From Gigaspora margarita (taxonomy: Eukaryota; Glomeromycota; Glomeromycetes; Diversisporales; Gigasporaceae), in contig WTPW01000926.1 in NCBI GenBank assembly GCA_009809945.1, positions 16,825 to 80,824 of the forward strand: a stretch of 64,000 nucleotides of DNA. The letters run 5' to 3'. Numbering within the stretch: the stretch's first letter is position 1; each line of letters starts with the position of its first letter. Below are positions 1 through 11,718 of the stretch, in pieces. The notes under the pieces were generated by a model. That model saw only the letters and a program-made list of their open reading frames with translations, did no database searches and was not told the DNA's origin. A program made the translations under genes and the position numbers.

Positions 1-1159
1 TGTATTTAACCCACTTCGATGGTATGTGTTGGTTTGCTGCTCTGAGTATTGCTTTTTCGATCTGATCCCATTTATCATTAATCACTTTTTCTATGTTACT
101 GTCTTCACTATTTTTTCTTTTGTTACTTTCTTTTTGCTCTATAAGTTTCTCTAAACTTTGTCGATATCCCTCCCAATCTTCAGCCATAGCCTTATCATAC
201 AAGAAAATTCAGCGTTTGGGAATACTTTCCTTATTTCTTGTCTTCTTTTTATATCTTAATAGCTCATACGTATTAATTGTTAACCATACTAAGTTATGGT
301 CACTTCCTGAAACCAAACACATATCTTCGATATCACTTTGTTTAGCACACATCCGTAACTCCTTGGATATCCATATGTGGTCTATTCTGGTTTTACTTCT
401 TCCATTTGACCATGTAAACTTTTTGGTCTTGGGGGTACAGTATCGAAAGCTTTCTACAAAACCGAGCATTTCTACCCACTTTGTTAAAGGAAGTTTTTTG
501 ATTGTTTGTTTTGGGTCCTGGTTTGCTGTGTCTAATTCTGGATCTAAAATTTTATTAAAATCTCCTCCCATAATGAAGTGCAAGTTTGCTTTAGCTGTAG
601 CAATGTCCTTCATCAGTAGTCTTTGAATTTGCCTTTTCATTGAGTCATCGTTTGGAGGGAGATATATGATCCATATCTTGAAAGCAACCTTTTTAAAGGT
701 TAAGACTGCACCTATCATATATGGATTGGGTGTTACAACTTTCGTAAGGTGCTTGTTCCACTCTTTTTCTATTAATATTCCAACACCTGATCCTTTTCTT
801 TTGTTTACTTCAGCACTAGACCAGTGGCTGTGGTATTTTGTATCCTCTATTTCAATAAACTTTGCTTCTTTAACACTAATGCTCATCTCTACTAGTCCAA
901 TAATATTTATATTTTGCCTCTTGCCATAGTCGCACACCTCTTGCAACCTTTGTGTATTGTTTTTAATTCCATTTATATTATGTACCCCAAGTTTTAATGT
1001 TGGAAAAATATCCACATCTTCTAGTGCGACTATTCCCCGGTAATTCTGGCCTCTATTCCAATCAGTGCTATGGGATGCCAGATCTTTACCCAAAGCACTG
1101 TTATTTTTTGAGACAACTGGTATGCCCTTAGGAGCGATTAGGGCACTCCTGTGCCCTAT
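1..1159 (-). pseudogene. LINE ORF2, endonuclease (EEP) domain, cut by window edge
   Basis: This is the start of the LINE polyprotein. It carries an apurinic-type endonuclease (exonuclease/endonuclease/phosphatase fold) that nicks the target DNA for retrotransposition. Numbering from the TTG at 1093, all expected catalytic motifs are intact: HNINGI (Asn39), GLVEM (Glu69), GGDFN (Asp178, Asn180), RIDHIW (Asp238) and GSDHN (Asp265, His266). An in-frame TGA at 209-211 follows SIPKR. The same frame then stays open to base 1, reading MAEDWEGYRQ and ending near SKWVKY, the usual linker before the reverse transcriptase, which lies outside the window. No ATG is present. The frame opens at 1159 and overlaps the end of ORF1 in another frame, so its natural start is unclear. 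Family assignment is strong; activity is doubtful because of the stop. Confidence 0.88.
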
Positions 1160-2582
1160 TCACTTTTTGAATTTCCTCATATAACTTGGTCTTAATATCA
1201 CTCATTAAGGATGAGATAATTGCCTCTATGCTCTTTGTTGATGCAAGTCCTCCTCCTGTTTTTTTACTTTCTAAATAAGTATGTTGATTCTCCTTTTCCT
1301 TTCCCTTTCTCTTTACTTCTTCCTTATTCTTGAGTGCATACCCTCTTCTAAAACCTTGTATTTTTTNCTCCNCTNCTGGATANCTCNTTCNTTTATTTGC
1401 TGTTTTTGCTTTCCACATACTTCTTCTTTTTAATTCGAAACTTCTAACATTATNTGCACCTTGTCTCTCATTGCATACTTCATATATTCCTTTCTCTTTC
1501 TGGAAGCTTCTATCCTGTTTGTTGTCATCTTCTTCATTNTNTAGTAACCACTCGAGTTTTGTATCGTAGTAAAGAACTTCCGTTTGTCTTGCCTTTTGTA
1601 AGTCCTCTTGTGATTCAAAATAGACTACTGNTCCTCTTCTTCGGTTACCATTACTATTGTTTGGTAGGTATACTGACTTAGCTCTAACTCTTCTGAGCTG
1701 TCTTAGAAGTAAAGCTTCTATTGCGTACCTTGGGACATTTGCTAATTTTGTTTTGAAATTGTTTCTTTGTAGTAAAACTTCTTTGTCAAAGAAACCTGGT
1801 GACATTCTTAATAATTTTCCATTTTCCAAGGCCACTGCCTATTCATTTTCCCAGTCATGTTTTCTTTTGTCATTTTTAAAAGTAACTTGCACTTGTGCGG
1901 CACCGCTTGTGACTCTTCCATTCTATTGAATAATTGACACAAACCCAAAGAAACTTAGTTCTTTTTTAAGTCTTCGTGGTATTATCTCTGCTGGGATGTC
2001 CCAGACAGTATATTCTCCTTTAGGCTTCGTATTCNATTTCTTTGTTTCATTCTTTTCTTTATAGCTGTTTTGATTTACTTGCTCCTGAAAANCCTCTTTC
2101 TTCTTTTCTACTAGCNGNTCGAGTTTCTTTTCATTCTGTACCTCTGAAACTTGGTCTACTTCCTCATAGTCCCTTACTTCAAATTGTTCAATTTTCCTAT
2201 CTATATCCATTTCAACCTGTTTTGCTTTGACATTCTTTATTTCTTCTATTCCATAATCTGCTATCCCGCACTTTGTTTCTAGTAGTAATTCTTTATCTAA
2301 CTGAGATTTTTCTCTTTTGATCCTTTCTTCATCACTTTCTTCTTGAATCTTCTTTAGTTGTTTTTCTGTAATCTTGCGATAGTTTTCTAAAAGATGCCTT
2401 ATAAGGCATATTTCTTCTGCTGATACTGTTTGAATTGCTTTGGCTAGTTCCTTGTCAACAATTTGTGGCTTTGTTAATGTCCTGTTTAAATATTTTATGC
2501 ACTCCTGCACCTCTAGCCTCAGAGCTTGACATCCACCTTTGAGGAACTTGATTTTCTAGTCGGGTACCTGCTGGTCGTTCAT
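1128..2582 (-). pseudogene. LINE ORF1 (RNA-binding-type protein) with three in-frame TAG codons
   Basis: A single 484-codon frame runs from an ATG at 2580-2582 (MNDQQVPD) to a TAA at 1128-1130, with no frameshift. It is broken only by TAG at 2556-2558, 1923-1925 and 1839-1841. The N-terminal third is charged and helical (many E, K, Q). The middle (FFGFVSII through the ENGKLLRMSPG stretch) resembles an RRM-like segment as seen in ORF1/gag-type proteins of such LINEs. The C-terminus is basic, with KRKGKEKENQ. It sits directly upstream of ORF2 and overlaps it by a few codons, the normal LINE order. Ns at 1367-1631 and 2035-2118 blur about a dozen codons. Each TAG lies where tryptophan would fit (for example ENE-stop-AVALENGK). 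The RRM-like assignment is inference. Confidence 0.75.
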
Positions 2583-3960
2583 CGAATTTCTACTATTTTT
2601 ATTCTAGTTTTGTTTAGATTTGTTTTACACAAACACGTGTTTGGTTTGTTTACTTTTTGTTGTTTTCCCGTTTGATCACCTGTTTGTTTGTTTGTTTACT
2701 TCACGTACTTCACTGTTTACGTGTTCTAAAAGGATCTACAATACAAAGTATTTGCAAATTCCTACTTTTTTTAAAAAAAACTTTTTGAAAAAATTGTTTT
2801 TCTAAATAAGCACTCTAGATTTTTCTTTTTTCCTGTCTTTTTAGAAAACTATATCTCATACTTGATTCTCTTACTGTTTGTTTAGTCTTGTTTTGTATGT
2901 TTTCTAATGTGTTTGACGATTTATTAGCTTATTTTGTTTTTGTTAATTTTGGAATGAGTGATCAGCCTGCAGAGAATGAAAAATTATTAATTATATTGTT
3001 AAAATATATATAAATATTTAAATGTATTCTTTAATATATAAAAAGTTAGCATTTAATATTTAGTAATTCATTTTTATTCACATTTATTTATTTATTTTTT
3101 TTTAATTTTTTTACTTTAGTATTATTATTATTTTACTTTTTTTTATTAATTAATAATAGATTGTAGTTCGAAATTCACAAATAATACATGCCAATTAAAA
3201 ATCAACATAAATTCAGAAATGATACAGAACATTATATAACACATGCAAATTGAGAATTAACATAATTCAGAAATAATGCAGAACATTATAATAATAAAGG
3301 TTTCAGAATTAAAATTCATAAATTTTATTTTAATAAAACAAGGCATAATTATTATCAAATAAAAGATGTACAAATCTTATTTATTTTTAATTAAAATTTA
3401 GATAAACTTATTTATATGATCTTTATTATTATAAATTATTTTATTGTAATTTGATACTGCTTCTAATATCATTTTATTATCATTAAATAGTTTGTTAATC
3501 TGTATAATAAAAAAAATTTACTTATTTGTTAAATAGGAGTTTTTAAACACTTCTATTTCAATTTTTGATTTCAAAATTTTAATACACAAATAAGATTTTT
3601 TAAACTCTTATTTATTTCTAAAATATGCCTAGATTAGGGCTTTTTATTTTCTGTAGCAACTAACTCCAAACTCTATATGTGCTATCTGTTCAATTATGTG
3701 AAATTATGCAATAAATTTTTTAATAATATACAACAAATTATGCAAATTTGGTAAAAATATGCATTTTTATACAATAAATTCTGGCTAAATCTACTATGAA
3801 TTTTTTTATATTATATCTAAACTAGCCAATAACTATCATTTTCTATTGTTCTTATGTTATATCTAATATAGCCAATCAGAATTCAGAATTTGTTAACACA
3901 TAGACATTAAAGTATACTATTGCTAGTATCCTTTGGACAACAAGCTCTTTACTATATTTT
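2583..3960. other. AT-rich intergenic DNA
   Basis: No coding sequence is recognised. The stretch holds a direct duplication of about 55 bp (roughly 3185-3238 and 3240-3295, both carrying an acatgcaaatt...cagaaat core). The last 14 bases, 3947-3960, are the left copy of the SINE target-site duplication. Confidence 0.6.
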
Positions 3961-4632
3961 TTTTTTAAATTCCTTCGGGCGTATACCCGAAGCCGCATGT
4001 TAGCGGTCTTTTATTAAGGTCATTAATCATGGGACCCAACTGGGCCCTACATCGTTTGTACATTTGTAAAGATCTACATATGTTCATCTATTACTAATTT
4101 TGAGTTCTACCATGGCTAATTGGCTAAGCCATCCTATATTTTATTCCAACCGAACCCAATCAGCTGACCCATTTACTACCAGGGGATTTAACCAGAACTA
4201 TCCAAGTAATTCTTATTCTAGCTGAACCTAATCAGCTGATCCATTTACAACTGGGGGATTTAACCGAAACTGTCCAAGCAATTCAACAGAAGACAACACG
4301 AGCAGTGGGTGGGTTTGACTAGGCTTCAATCATTGTTCCAAATTTTCTGGACGTCTTTCACCCCTGAGGCTGAGAACACAGGAGACCACACATAAACTCT
4401 GTTAGAGCAAGTTATATGACATCCATCCAAGATGTCCGGAGAGTCTTCATCAAGCCAAACCCGAGATATGGCTAAGCCATCCAAACATAGTCCTAGCATC
4501 CTAATTCAAGTCGTCTGTCACATGATTGTGTGTAGTTAATTTTTTCTATTCGCAGGACTTGAACTGGCGACCTTATGTAAAGAAGCGGCAATGTCCTGGG
4601 AGCGCAACCACTATGCTATCGACCCACAGGAC
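3961..4632 (-). mobile_element. tRNA-headed SINE, subfamily 1, with 14-bp TSD
   Basis: A 672-bp insertion is flanked by the perfect 14-bp duplication ctttactatatttt (3947-3960 and 4633-4646). On the minus strand it begins with a tRNA-like head: an A box TAGCATAGTGG (4608-4618) and a B box GTTCAAGTCC (within 4552-4564). It ends in an oligo-A tail, read as a T run at 3961. The body is GC-richer than its surroundings and contains a tandem duplication of about 75 bp (4138-4210 and 4212-4286, each with aatcagctgaYccattta). There is no ORF. Mobilisation would depend on a LINE. Confidence 0.85.
4552..4618 (-). promoter_or_regulatory. Internal RNA polymerase III promoter (A and B boxes) of SINE
   Basis: On the minus strand the A box is TAGCATAGTGG at 4608-4618 and the B box GTTCAAGTCC lies at 4555-4564. 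They are about 45 bp apart, a tRNA-like arrangement. The tRNA fold is degenerate, so this is a SINE head and not a functional tRNA gene. Confidence 0.7.
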
Positions 4633-4646
4633 CTTTACTATATTTT

Positions 4647-5257
4647 ATGCACAGATTATATACTATAATTATGCAATACAATAAATATGAGGTTTATGTA
4701 CAGATTTTGCAATTGCAAATTTGCACTAGCCCTAGTCTGGCCATTAATAACTTCTAACAAATATATAAGTTAGAACAGAATATACAAAGTACAAAATTTA
4801 TACATAAATTATTTTTTTATATTAACAATATAGAGTTACTTTATTTGTTTGATGCATTATAATATAAATATTTACTTATTTTTAGTATTGATTATCAATT
4901 TAAATAGCAATAAATTGTCATGCAGTTATACTTAGAAAAAGGTCATTGTGGTTGCAGCTTAATACTTTTTTTAAATACTGCATAGTATTAATAATTATAA
5001 TAAAAACATATATATAATTTTAAATTTATTTTTTTTTTATAATTTATGACAATATTTTATTAAATAAAAAAAGTTTTATATTTTTTATAATAAAATTAAT
5101 TATAAATAATTATTTTAATAAATTAATAAAAGCTTTAAATAAATTATTTTTATATTTATATTACCAAATAAATTTATAAAAATGCTTTTCTAATAAATTC
5201 TTAAAACAATTTCTAGATGCTATATTTAATTTACCCCATTTCACAACTCTTCAATAT
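4647..5257. other. AT-rich intergenic DNA
   Basis: Long A/T runs with no ORF, no clear repeat structure and no recognisable RNA gene. Confidence 0.6.
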
Positions 5258-5790
5258 TAGGGGGCATCTATAAATAATGTTATGTACCCCCACATAGTAG
5301 CTCTTGACCCCCCCTCTACTATATAAAAAATTTTAAAAATCTATATGTTTATATATAAAATTTTACAAAAACTTGAATATATTATGACCCAGTGATTCAA
5401 TTTAGATGATTTTGGCACCATTCGATTCGTCTCTATGAGACGAATCCAATGTTACTAAAATCATTTTATTTGGATTACTATATCACGTTTTATTAACAAA
5501 ATACTATTGATTTTATAGTAATTTTATAAGAAAATATAATAACCAATAGTATTTCATTAATAAAACATGATCCAGTGATCCAAATCAAATAATTTTGGTA
5601 CCATTCGAATCCTCTCCTCGAGACAATTCAAATTATACTAAAATTATCCAATTTGGACCACTAAACCAAGTTTTAGACAAATTTTTATAAAAATATTGTG
5701 TTATATTTTGGGAAACCCCTCCTATATATTAAAAAATCATTATATTTTGGGGGACCCCCAAGCATAATGTTATTTATGGATGCCCTCTTA
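5258..5790. mobile_element. MITE with ~25-bp terminal inverted repeats (GGGGGCATCTATAAATAA)
   Basis: The left end ttagggggcatctataaat and the right end atttatggatgccctctta are inverted copies, flanked by T/A-rich target sequence. The interior has two related palindromic blocks of about 200 bp, each with a 'ccagtgatYcaa...attttggYaccattcgaat' core (about 5390-5500 and 5570-5680). It has no coding capacity. It is probably a non-autonomous Tc1/mariner-like element, but the exact TSD is not certain. Confidence 0.7.
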
Positions 5791-6341
5791 TTTGTATGAA
5801 CTTTAGTTACTTGGTGAATGCTATTTTAATTATTTATCTATAATAAATCATATTTAATTGATCTAAATGACTATATCCTTTCAGATCTTGGGGTTATATA
5901 TTATTTAATTATTCTTTTCAAAGTTGGTGCTCTTAATCTTCTGCTATAACAAAAAAGCATTTCTTTTCTTTTGTTCTTTCAACTCCATCTATATAAAATA
6001 AAAATTAAATAGCATATATTTTATTATTTAAATATTTATATTAAAAATTTTTTAGAACTTATTTTATCTACAACCTAAAAATTTACATATTTTTTGAATT
6101 TGCTTCCAACAATTTCACAAATAATATTATTTTCACTTATAATAAGATCTTCAATTATTAATTTAGAAATTGCTAAATATCAAAACATATTTGTAAATTT
6201 AGTAATAGTACCCAAAGAAAAAGTTTATATCATGTTTATTGAAGTAATTTAATTTATATAACTAAAAATATCCTAGCAATAAATATTACATTTTAAATTG
6301 CTATTTAAAAAAATAGTATTTTTAAAAACTGATTCTGTTTT
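5791..6341. other. AT-rich intergenic DNA ending in SINE TSD
   Basis: Nothing coding is visible. Bases 6330-6341 (tgattctgtttt) are the left duplication of the next SINE. Confidence 0.55.
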
Positions 6342-7604
6342 GTTTTTTTTTTTTTTTGTGTTTAAGGTGAGGTCATGCCCCAGGTTTTTATTAAGTATAT
6401 TGATCATTACAACATTATTGCATCTAACCTATATATACCTATCTATTTTAGTACCAAAACTTGGACAATTTATCCATGATCTAAACCTACCAGAGCCTTC
6501 CATATTTCCATTTATATAGCTGACCTGGTTTTCAGATGATCTTTTTTGACCAACAATTAGTATTCACATGTCTGCCACTTTTCTCACATTTCCTAGTATT
6601 ATCACTTCCAATTTGGTGTATATTGTTCAGTTAGGCACTTTATGCTTCCAGATTGGTGTACCCAGATAATCCCTACTAGCGTACTTCTCAGGAGTTCATA
6701 TCTCAAGCCATGCAGCTGCCTCTACCACATTGGGTAAGTATCTCAAGCCTGCATGCTGCTGCACTAGCTGATTTTTCTGTGACTTGAGGACCCAGGATTT
6801 AATATTCTGAATTCAGAAATGTGTGAATGACTGTACTTCCTGCTATGGTGGTGAGGTATCCAAGCATGTTTCGCCAAAGCTCCTAGTACTGAACTTAGTT
6901 GGATAGCATAATGAGGCTCAGCTGAACCCGTTGCCACTGTATGCACTTATACCAGCTAACCTGTATTGGTGAACCTGAACCCTCTTAATGTCATAAAACT
7001 CCTATATGGGTATGCCCAGAGCTCTATTAGGTCTTGACACGTACATGCCTCCATGCTTCAACTTCTCATTGGCTGGTTAATTTTATCTGCCCTTACAGGG
7101 TTCAATCTGATCCTGGTACTCACATTTGACCTTTTTAACTTTACCGATCTCTCCCAAACTACCAAACCAGTTAGCCTAGAAGGATTGGTCAGTCAGGCTT
7201 GAATGCTAACAGACTCCCTTTCCTTGGTACCTACTTCTGAAACATAGGTCCTTTTTCTCTGGTCAATTCTGGTAGCCAGGTTGGTATCCCCTTTTTGCTA
7301 TAGGGTTTTTTCCATTCAGTTCTTCAGTCTTTAGTAATCTAGTCTTCTGTAGTACCATAGGAGGGTCCTCCCTGCTCGGGACTTGCCAAATGGTTTCTAT
7401 TGCTCTAGTTTCTTGGATTTTAGTTTGCTGATACTTCCATTCAAGATGGTAGTACCAAGACTACAGGTAATATACCCAACCGATCGATGAGCAACAGTTC
7501 CACAACAGGCCTATTTTTCCAATTCGTCTCCAGTAGGATTTGAACTCTAGACCTGTTGTCTAGAGGTTACAACCAAACAACTTCTCTATGTCACCACACC
7601 CCTT
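6342..7604 (-). mobile_element. Long tRNA-headed SINE, subfamily 2, with 12-bp TSD
   Basis: A 1263-bp insertion is bounded by tgattctgtttt (6330-6341 and 7605-7616). A T run at its left end is the 3' oligo-A tail of a minus-strand element. The right end, read on the minus strand, starts with a tRNA-like head: GGTGTGGTGACATAGAG, then the B box GAGTTCAAATCC (7534-7545). The body shares a long module with the SINEs at 34.3 and 36.4 kb: a 'cttgccctt..agggttc' block, a 'accgRtctctccc' block, and an 'aaggattggtc...ccttttc' block. At over 1.2 kb it is unusually long for a SINE and may be composite. It has no ORF worth reporting. Confidence 0.8.
7534..7602 (-). promoter_or_regulatory. tRNA-like Pol III head of SINE
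   Basis: The B box GTTCAAATCC is clear on the minus strand. The A box (around TGACATAGAGAAG) is degenerate. Confidence 0.55.
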
Positions 7605-7616
7605 TGATTCTGTTTT

Positions 7617-8542
7617 TTTGTATTCTCAATTTTTGCATTTATAATAATTAATATATTGAGTTACTTCTAAATTACAAATTTGTTTATTTTTTAATATTTT
7701 TTATTCTAATAAAAAATATATAAATTTTTCTTCATTAAAAAAAATTTGAGTTTTACTAAAACACACCTATGGAGTTTTACACCATATTATACAAAACTAT
7801 TAGAGTAGCCAATCAAAATTTAAGATTAGATATAATATAAAATTTCATTTTTTTGTTTATTTTTTTAAAAAAACATTTATATCCCAAAATTTTATTATGA
7901 ACCCACCTTTGGAGCTCTAATAAAAAAAAATTCTTGCTAAATTTTGTATATACTAATATCCAGATAAAATCCCAGGCCTCATACTAACTCTAAAGTAATT
8001 AAAATTTATTTTTTTGTTTTATAAAAATTTTTTTGTTTTGTTACACAGATTTGCAAATCTAATTTACCTATAGTAGTAAAATACTATAAGTGTGTTTTAT
8101 AATAATTGAAAAAATATTATACAAAAATTTTAATGACTATTTTTAATAATTAAAATAAAAACACATATGTTTGAATTTATATAATAATTATTATAAAATA
8201 TCTTCTATTAAAATTTATAATGAGAAATACAAAAATTACAATTACATATACAAAATCTATTACAAGATAATAATGAATTAAGAGAAATTATCAAACAATC
8301 AAATAATTCTACTAAACAATACTTAATATCTAGACATTTAATTTAATAATAATAAAATTTTAACAGAAAAACTAAATCAAATTAGGATAGTAGTGAAGAA
8401 ATTTCTAATATTAAATAAAAATAAGTAATTGTTTAATATGCTTTTGAGCTATACAGACTCTTTTAAGCAACTTTGCAAATTAAGTTGAAGTTGAAGTTTT
8501 TTATATACACAATTTTTTATAGCATAGTGGGTTTTGGTTGGG
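7617..8542. other. AT-rich intergenic DNA
   Basis: No gene is recognised, only A/T-rich single-copy-looking sequence. Confidence 0.55.
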
Positions 8543-8770
8543 TTAATAATTGTTACAGATCATAATTTAAAATGAAATCTATATTTTCTACTTAACCTGC
8601 TAACTTTCTAAAACCTACTAATACTTGTTTATTATAACTTTTTTTAAAACTAAACCCTAACTCTAAGCCCTAATCCTAAAAAATACACTCCCAAAAAATT
8701 TAGTTTTCAAGATTTTATACTATAATTTCATTTTAATCTGGATTTTATTTTAATTTGCTACAATAATTAA
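8543..8770. mobile_element. MITE family A, copy 1 (TTAATAATTG termini)
   Basis: A 228-bp element with terminal inverted repeats of about 30 bp: ttaataattgttacag at the left and ctacaataattaa at the right. A second copy lies in opposite orientation at 12390-12607 and is similar along its whole length. The interior carries a degenerate telomere-like stretch (aaccctaactctaagccc). Non-coding. Confidence 0.8.
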
Positions 8771-10347
8771 GTCATTCTTGAATAGTTAATATGATACAAT
8801 TGCTAAATACTCATGCCCTAGTGATTGGTTACAATTTAATTTGTTTCTCATATATTTGTTGTATTAATAAATAGTCTAAAATTAGAAAAAATATTTTTTT
8901 TATTCAATTTTTATATTACTAAAAGAAAATTAATTTATTTATCAAATTTTTTTAAATTATTAAAAAGTTAATAAATATATATTTTATTTATAACAAGATT
9001 ATATATATAATATCATTGATTTTGTTTAACAATTATTTTTTGTATAATATCAGAAATATCAAATAAAAATTATATTTTGGTACACTGTATACCATAATGC
9101 ACCCCAGATCATGGAATATATAAACATATAAATAATCAGTGATGATCAATAATCTCGATAATTACTACTGGTAGTTTTTTTTATTATATACTAAATATTA
9201 ACTAATATTTGTTTCAAACTATACTAGTAGTTATCTTGGCTACTATAGTTGTTATTGGCATGGTTTTACTATTCATAATTTTATGGTCCTTTTGACTGCC
9301 TTTGGCATTGTCATGATTCTATTATTGCTAACTTTATTTCTGGTCATGTTATTTTAATATTCTGTTGTAGGCATGGACTCACAATTAGTGCAATTTCATA
9401 GTGGTTGACTTTGAGTACAGGTCTTTTTTGTTAGACCTTGTCGTATTAGAGATATAGTAGGAAGGTGAGTTTGTTAATTTAGAACCTTGGCTCTATTGTT
9501 GTTGTGTTTTTGTAGATTTCATTACTAACTTTTTTTTAAATAGTAAATAATGCTATTTGGTTGAGTAATCATTTCTATAGTTATTTTGATAGTCATAGAT
9601 ATTATAACTTTGTCATGTTGTTGTTTGTTTATTGTTATTAAGACTGTAGCTATTGGTGTTTTTGTAATATTACTGACCTTCGTATGATCTCATGCCATTA
9701 TTGTTGGTGAAACTGTTTATTGCCTTTAGTAGAGCCTTTTTTGGTAGGCATTTTTGGCCCATGTAGTAACTATTTTAGAGAAACATGATTCCATTTATAT
9801 TATTGTTCATAATTAAGTTATAAACATATTATTAATGCTTGTTTATTTTTATAGCAGCTTTTGAGTTTTTTTAGAAGAATGTCTTTGGAATCTTGGGATA
9901 TATTATTTTTGATCTTGTTTGTTTTACTTGTGAATACTTACTAATACTTAATTTTTCTTTTTAGATTTGTTAAATGTCTTAGAGTTTTTTTGAGGGTGTA
10001 TTATTTATTAGCTTTCCAAATTGTAAATATATTAGGTTTCATAAGAGTATTTTTGGGCTATATGATGTTCTGGTTAGTATTTAGAAGTATGACTTGCTGT
10101 TCTAGTATTTTATAAATATTCTTTTACTTCTGTCAAATGCATTTCTTTTTTTATCTTTGTTGTTAGTATCACTATAATCAAAATAGTGAATTATTTTATA
10201 GTCATTGATACTATCAGTTTAATGTATATTTTCAGCATGAATCATTAGATTAGATTAGAGTTAGAGTAAATTAGAGTAGATTAGTTTTAGTTGTATCAAA
10301 TATTTAGAAAAGAAAGTGAAGTAGAGGCGATAGCTAAAGTAAAGCAA
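8771..10347. other. AT-rich intergenic DNA, T/G-biased
   Basis: No coding frame or RNA gene is recognised in this 1.6-kb stretch. From about 9140 the plus strand is T- and G-rich, with many short 'ttattgtt' runs. It may be an old decayed repeat; nothing more specific is visible. Confidence 0.5.
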
Positions 10348-10825
10348 AAGGACTCTGAATAATCTATGTAATATCATATTTGAAAAATCACTAATGGAGG
10401 GCCATTTTTTTAAAAGGTTATATTTGAAAAGTAGATATTGGGTAAAAAGGCTATATTTGAAAATGGATAATAGGCAAAATGGGTATATTTAAAAGAATAC
10501 TAATGGGATAAGTTTTTTAAATATTATATTTGAAAAGTAGTAATAAAAATAGTGAGCATTTGGTACGGAGGGTTTTTTTTAGAGAGCATTAGTTCTGGGA
10601 ATTTTTTTTTATTTTTTTTTAGAAAGCAGTTTTTTTTTTTATTATAGAGAGCATCTGTTCCAAATTTTTTTTTTAAAAAGTATCAGTTCAGGGGTTTTTT
10701 TTTTTTTTAAACTTGCTATCTGATATTTGAAATATCGCTAATATATACCAAAATAGAACCGCTAACCAAAAAATTTTTTACTATGATCCTCAAATATAAT
10801 ACCTTATAGATTATTTGGGGTTCTG
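10348..10825. mobile_element. CAGGACCC-ended element, copy 1, 6-bp TSD AAGCAA
   Basis: A 478-bp non-coding element. Left end aaggactctgaataatc and right end gattatttggggttctg are inverted copies of a CAGGACCCTGAATAATC-type terminus. AAGCAA flanks it exactly on both sides (10342-10347 and 10826-10831) and the match stops at six bases. The left half holds repeats of the motif ATATTTGAAAA about every 30-40 bp, a possible subterminal transposase-binding array. Related copies are at 21922, 26501 and 46091. Confidence 0.85.
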
Positions 10826-10939
10826 AAGCAACTATAGAATGAATGAAGCGAATCCTGTCTGTGTTGCTGAGCATAAATAAAGTGGTTAGATTGGGGTTAG
10901 GGTTAGAGTAGATAGAGTATATTAAAGTTATTTTTAGTA

Positions 10940-11256
10940 CCGTATATTTCCAAAAATAAGCAACCTTTTTTGGGCCAAAAATTATATAAAAAAGCATGGG
11001 GTTGCTTATTTTCGAATTGTTAAATTTTTAAAAAATTAAAAAACATACTAATAAAAAGTTATCCAAATAATGTAAAATTTTTACTATAAGTATATTATTG
11101 TGTTCTGAACAAGTTTATTTAATAGCACTTTTGGAGGTTTACTTAGTAAAATTTAGACTTTTATATGTAGCAACTGCTAATGCGTTTTTTTGAGATTTTT
11201 GAAAAAATTAAAGAGGTTGCTTATTTTAGAAGTAGCTTATTTTTAGGAATATTTAG
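10940..11256. mobile_element. TA-flanked MITE (CCGTATATTTCC...AAATAAGC termini)
   Basis: A 317-bp element between TA dinucleotides (10938-10939, 11257-11258). Its terminal inverted repeats contain CGTATATTTCCAAAAATAAG at the left and cttatttttaggaatattta at the right, with a second inverted AAGCAACC/ggttgctta motif just inside. The same family, of almost the same length, is at 47297-49609 once its LINE insertion is removed. The TA target and short size fit Tc1/mariner-derived MITEs. Confidence 0.8.
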
Positions 11257-11278
11257 TAATAGTAATTAGATAGTTCAA

Positions 11279-11717
11279 TTAAAATACATTAAGGCAAAGA
11301 TAGACCATATTTTCAAGAATAGAAATAGTTATCAGAAAGGCTTAGCTCTAGTTAAATTCAAAAGTAAAGAGAATAAATATAAAGCTCTCAAAACCAAGGC
11401 TAAATATCTATACATGCAGTTTGTCTGGGCTCAGAAAGATATGAACATGTCAGATATAGTAAGAAAACAAGAACAGAAAACTGACATAGCACATGCACAG
11501 CAGTTAGAAAGAAAAAAATCTAAAAAAAGCAGCTCTATCTCATGAAGAACTAAATAATAAAAACTTGTTAATGGAGATCCTTAATAGACTAACTTATTTA
11601 GAAAAATTAAACAAGTCCAATAATCTTGCATGCTCAAATTTTTATTTGCAAAGAAAAAGATACACCTACTAAGAGAAAAAATCAGATACAGAGCAAATCG
11701 CTTCTAATAGTAGCCTT
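11279..11717 (+). pseudogene. LINE ORF1 remnant of the composite 11-25 kb element
   Basis: A readable stretch gives KAKIDHIFKNRNSYQKGLAL, then KFKSKENKYKALKTKAKYLY and further lysine/glutamine-rich sequence to about LLIVALHQ, where the first E element interrupts it. It has the charged, helical look of the N-terminal LINE protein, with a few stops and shifts. It belongs with the endonuclease segment that resumes at 14727 on the far side of the insertion. Family assignment rests mainly on position and composition. Confidence 0.5.
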
Positions 11718-11718
11718 G

